From assembly GCA_028682845.1 (NCBI GenBank), contig JAJRAT010000070.1, positions 1 through 6,748 on the forward strand: a stretch of DNA of 6,748 nucleotides, written 5' to 3'. Position numbers and translations under genes: made by a program. Below, one piece after another: positions 5,582 to 6,748 of this stretch (its first letter is position 1; each line of letters starts with the position of its first letter). The notes under the pieces were generated by a model that had not been told where the DNA came from, searched no databases, and was given only the letters and a program-made list of their open reading frames with translations. Origin of the DNA: Methanothrix sp. GTDB taxonomy: Archaea; Halobacteriota; Methanosarcinia; Methanotrichales; Methanotrichaceae.

Positions 5582-5716
5582 GATAGTTAGATTCTGGCCT
5601 GTTCCGCCGTTGAGGGGATGGATACAGCCGCCCTGAATCAGAAGATAGTAATGAATTGTGCTGGATCGCTTTAGGAAAATCGAGGGCCAAAGGGGAACGC
5701 GAGGGGAGACGCAAAA

Positions 5717-6178
5717 ATGTCAATGTTGATGCCGATTGGGATAATCATGGCAAGCGGAGCCGTCGGAGGAATCATCAATGCGCTGGTGAGCGATAACGGT
5801 TTTATCAAGCCGCGTGAGGAGATCGCCGGGGACGTAACCATCATCCGACCCGGTTTTGCGGGCAACATTCTCCTGGGAGCCGCGGCGGCCTTCATCTCCT
5901 GGGGGCTTTACGGAGCCTTCAGCAATGCCGTTGTTTACGGTTCCGTGGCCGGCGTGGGCAGCGAGGAGATAACCGTATCCATCTCCGCCATCGCCGGTGC
6001 GGTTTTGGTGGGTATCGGCGGGGCGCGCTGGCTGACCAATGAGGTGGACAAGAAGCTGCTCCGGACCGCGGCGGCTGCGGCAGCAGCTTCCAAAGCGTCT
6101 TTTGACGATTCACAGAAGATTGCGGTGGCAACGCCCGCCCAGGCGTTCAACATCGCCAAGAAGATGTACCAAGAATGA
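5717..6178 (+). CDS. Small membrane protein of unknown function with poly-Ala segment
   Basis: A 153-aa protein I do not recognise. The ATG at 5717 follows GGGGAG (5703-5708) by 8 nt, a good Shine-Dalgarno. Three hydrophobic segments are visible: about 3-24 (IGIIMASGAVGGIINAL), 47-68 (NILLGAAAAFISWGLYGAF) and 85-106 (ending GIGGARWL). Between the first two is a polar loop with NGFIKPREE. After the third comes a cytoplasmic-looking basic stretch (NEVDKKLLR, 108-116), then eight alanines (118-125) and a soluble tail ending AFNIAKKMYQE. The small-residue-rich helices (many Gly/Ala) suggest tight helix packing or oligomerisation. Its stop overlaps the next gene's ATG (ATGA, 6175-6178), which points to translational coupling with the methyltransferase. 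No enzyme motif is visible. Confidence 0.8.
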   Translation: MSMLMPIGIIMASGAVGGIINALVSDNGFIKPREEIAGDVTIIRPGFAGNILLGAAAAFISWGLYGAFSNAVVYGSVAGVGSEEITVSISAIAGAVLVGIGGARWLTNEVDKKLLRTAAAAAAASKASFDDSQKIAVATPAQAFNIAKKMYQE

Positions 6179-6748
6179 AAGAAGCGCATCACATGCGCCA
6201 TTACGATCACAGAGGGCATGCGGGCAATGCAGGCGACGTCTGGAAGCATTTCCTTCTGCTGGAGGCAGCGAGCTGTCTCCTCATCCCCGATAGCAGCTTG
6301 GTCTATGCGGAAAGCCATGTGGGACGCCCGGAGTATTCTCTTCGCACGCCTGGTGATTGGGTGGGTGGAATCGGTAAGTGCTGGCCGCTTCTACCCCACC
6401 TAAAAAAATTTTGCTATTTTGATCTTCTGGCATCGAGCAATCCATCCGGCCTCAAATGCTATCCGGGCTCGGCAAGCCTTGTCTTGCGGGCAGCAAAAAA
6501 ACGCAATACGACTCTCAGAGCCGAGATCTGGGATATCGACCCTGATGTCGCTGCCGCATGGAAAAGATGCCAGGAGATCTCATGCCATGATGCCTCATCC
6601 AATCATGTCTCATCACATGATATCTCATCACATGAGATCGCATTCCATCTAGACAACGGCTTTGCCGGTGTCAGGTCTTTGCTGGATCGCTCGCCGCCCG
6701 GACTATTGCTCATCGATCCGCCTTATGTCGATGCCGAGGACGCGAAGA
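6175..6748 (+). CDS. rlmJ: RlmJ-like 23S rRNA adenine-N6 methyltransferase, N-terminal part (3' end beyond window)
   Basis: The frame stays open from ATG 6175 to the right edge (191 codons). E. coli RlmJ methylates N6 of A2030 in 23S rRNA with SAM. The start MRHYDHRGHAGNAGDVWKH aligns position by position with the E. coli N terminus (YRHSFHAGNHADVLKH) if translation begins at ATG 6193; the ATG at 6175 adds six residues but overlaps the previous stop as ATGA. Numbering from 6193, the SAM-site segment reads ESHVGRPEY (40-48), where E. coli has DTHAGAGRY, so the usual glycines are partly lost. CYPGS matches YYPGS, and the catalytic motif DPPY is intact at 175-178 (6715-6726). A repeat-encoded Ser/His stretch lies just before the DNGF segment. 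The family call is good; the exact rRNA target is inferred. The gene is missed by simple ORF tools because no stop lies in the window. Confidence 0.8.
   Translation, partial: MKEAHHMRHYDHRGHAGNAGDVWKHFLLLEAASCLLIPDSSLVYAESHVGRPEYSLRTPGDWVGGIGKCWPLLPHLKKFCYFDLLASSNPSGLKCYPGSASLVLRAAKKRNTTLRAEIWDIDPDVAAAWKRCQEISCHDASSNHVSSHDISSHEIAFHLDNGFAGVRSLLDRSPPGLLLIDPPYVDAEDAK
6586..6645 (+). repeat. Degenerate in-frame 15-bp repeat inside the methyltransferase gene
   Basis: Units CATGATGCCTCATCC (6586-6600), AATCATGTCTCATCA (6601-6615, slightly shifted), CATGATATCTCATCA (6616-6630) and CATGAGATCGCATTC (6631-6645) follow one another in frame. They encode HDASS, NHVSS, HDISS and HEIAF. The DNA also contains a perfect inverted repeat, ATCTCAT (6622-6628) and ATGAGAT (6632-6638) with a 3-base loop. 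Because the period is a multiple of three, copies can be gained or lost without breaking the frame. Confidence 0.6.

Larger units (their letters stand above)
5265..5716. other. Divergent AT-rich intergenic region
   Basis: This 452-base region separates feoB2 (minus) from the membrane-protein gene (plus) and must hold both promoters. I see no convincing gene in it; a 65-codon minus-strand frame at 5261-5458 is discussed among the rejected items. It contains a dyad at 5474-5486, another at 5562-5581, the palindrome TGCATGCA (5511-5518) and ATTTGCAT (5451-5458). No clear copy of the TTTAGGTNNACCTAAA box found at the regulator promoter is visible. For the plus-strand gene, CTTAAAAAAC (5563-5572) could be a TATA-like element; for feoB2, AT-rich runs around 5465-5500 are candidates. 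Confidence 0.6.

Noticed and set aside
5618..5674. Possible 18-codon leader peptide before the membrane-protein gene
   Set aside because: GAGGGG directly abuts the ATG with no spacing, so it cannot act as its ribosome site. Nothing suggests attenuation.
1..6748. CRISPR arrays, tRNA or rRNA genes, insertion sequences, att sites
   Set aside because: I looked for regular spaced repeats, cloverleaf sequence, transposase motifs and terminal inverted repeats and saw none.

Overview
The window is built around a ferrous-iron uptake locus. Three genes lie on the minus strand in transcription order: a short FeoB-type transporter (called feoB2 here), a DtxR/IdeR-like metalloregulator with a C-terminal FeoA-type SH3 domain, and a full-size FeoB (feoB1). 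An unrelated gene pair lies on the plus strand at the right end, and a truncated secreted-protein gene lies on the minus strand at the left end. Genes are GC-rich, while the two long intergenic gaps (285-655 and 5265-5716) are clearly AT-rich.

Organism: I think an archaeon is most likely, possibly a methanogen of the Methanosarcinales/Methanothrix kind. The main reason is the dtxR promoter. It has an archaeal-looking TATA element (CTTATATTTA) preceded by a BRE-like CGAAAT, about 30 nt from the ATG, and no Shine-Dalgarno, which suggests a nearly leaderless mRNA. The FeoB proteins also look archaeal from memory. Other genes have good Shine-Dalgarno sites (GAGGAG, GGAGG, GGAG, GGGGAG), and RlmJ-like methyltransferases are best known from proteobacteria, so a bacterium is not excluded.

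Layout: 1-284 (minus) is the N-terminal part of a secreted or anchored Ala/Gln-rich protein that runs off the left edge. 285-655 is AT-rich control DNA with several dyads and a 2 x 16 bp tandem repeat. 656-2707 (minus) is feoB1, starting with TTG 2 bp after the regulator stop, with an N-terminal Cys motif. 2710-3426 (minus) is the regulator. 3427-3566 carries its promoter and two operator-like palindromes. 3567-5264 (minus) is feoB2, which lacks most of the helical GDI region. 5265-5716 is a divergent AT-rich control region. 5717-6178 (plus) is a small membrane protein of unknown function. 6175-6748 (plus) is an RlmJ-like rRNA adenine-N6 methyltransferase gene, overlapping the previous one by ATGA and running off the right edge.

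How it works together: the regulator probably binds Fe(II) and represses its own promoter through two near-identical palindromes (consensus TTTAGGTNNACCTAAA) on either side of the TATA box. This would control the regulator and feoB1 as one transcript. feoB2 has its own upstream region without an obvious copy of that box, so the two FeoB proteins may be expressed under different conditions. No stand-alone feoA is visible. I did not find an entirely new system. The most unusual points are the two unequal FeoBs, the Cys-rich extension of FeoB1, the regulator's mixed metal-site residues and Cys-rich linker, and an in-frame repeat inside the methyltransferase.
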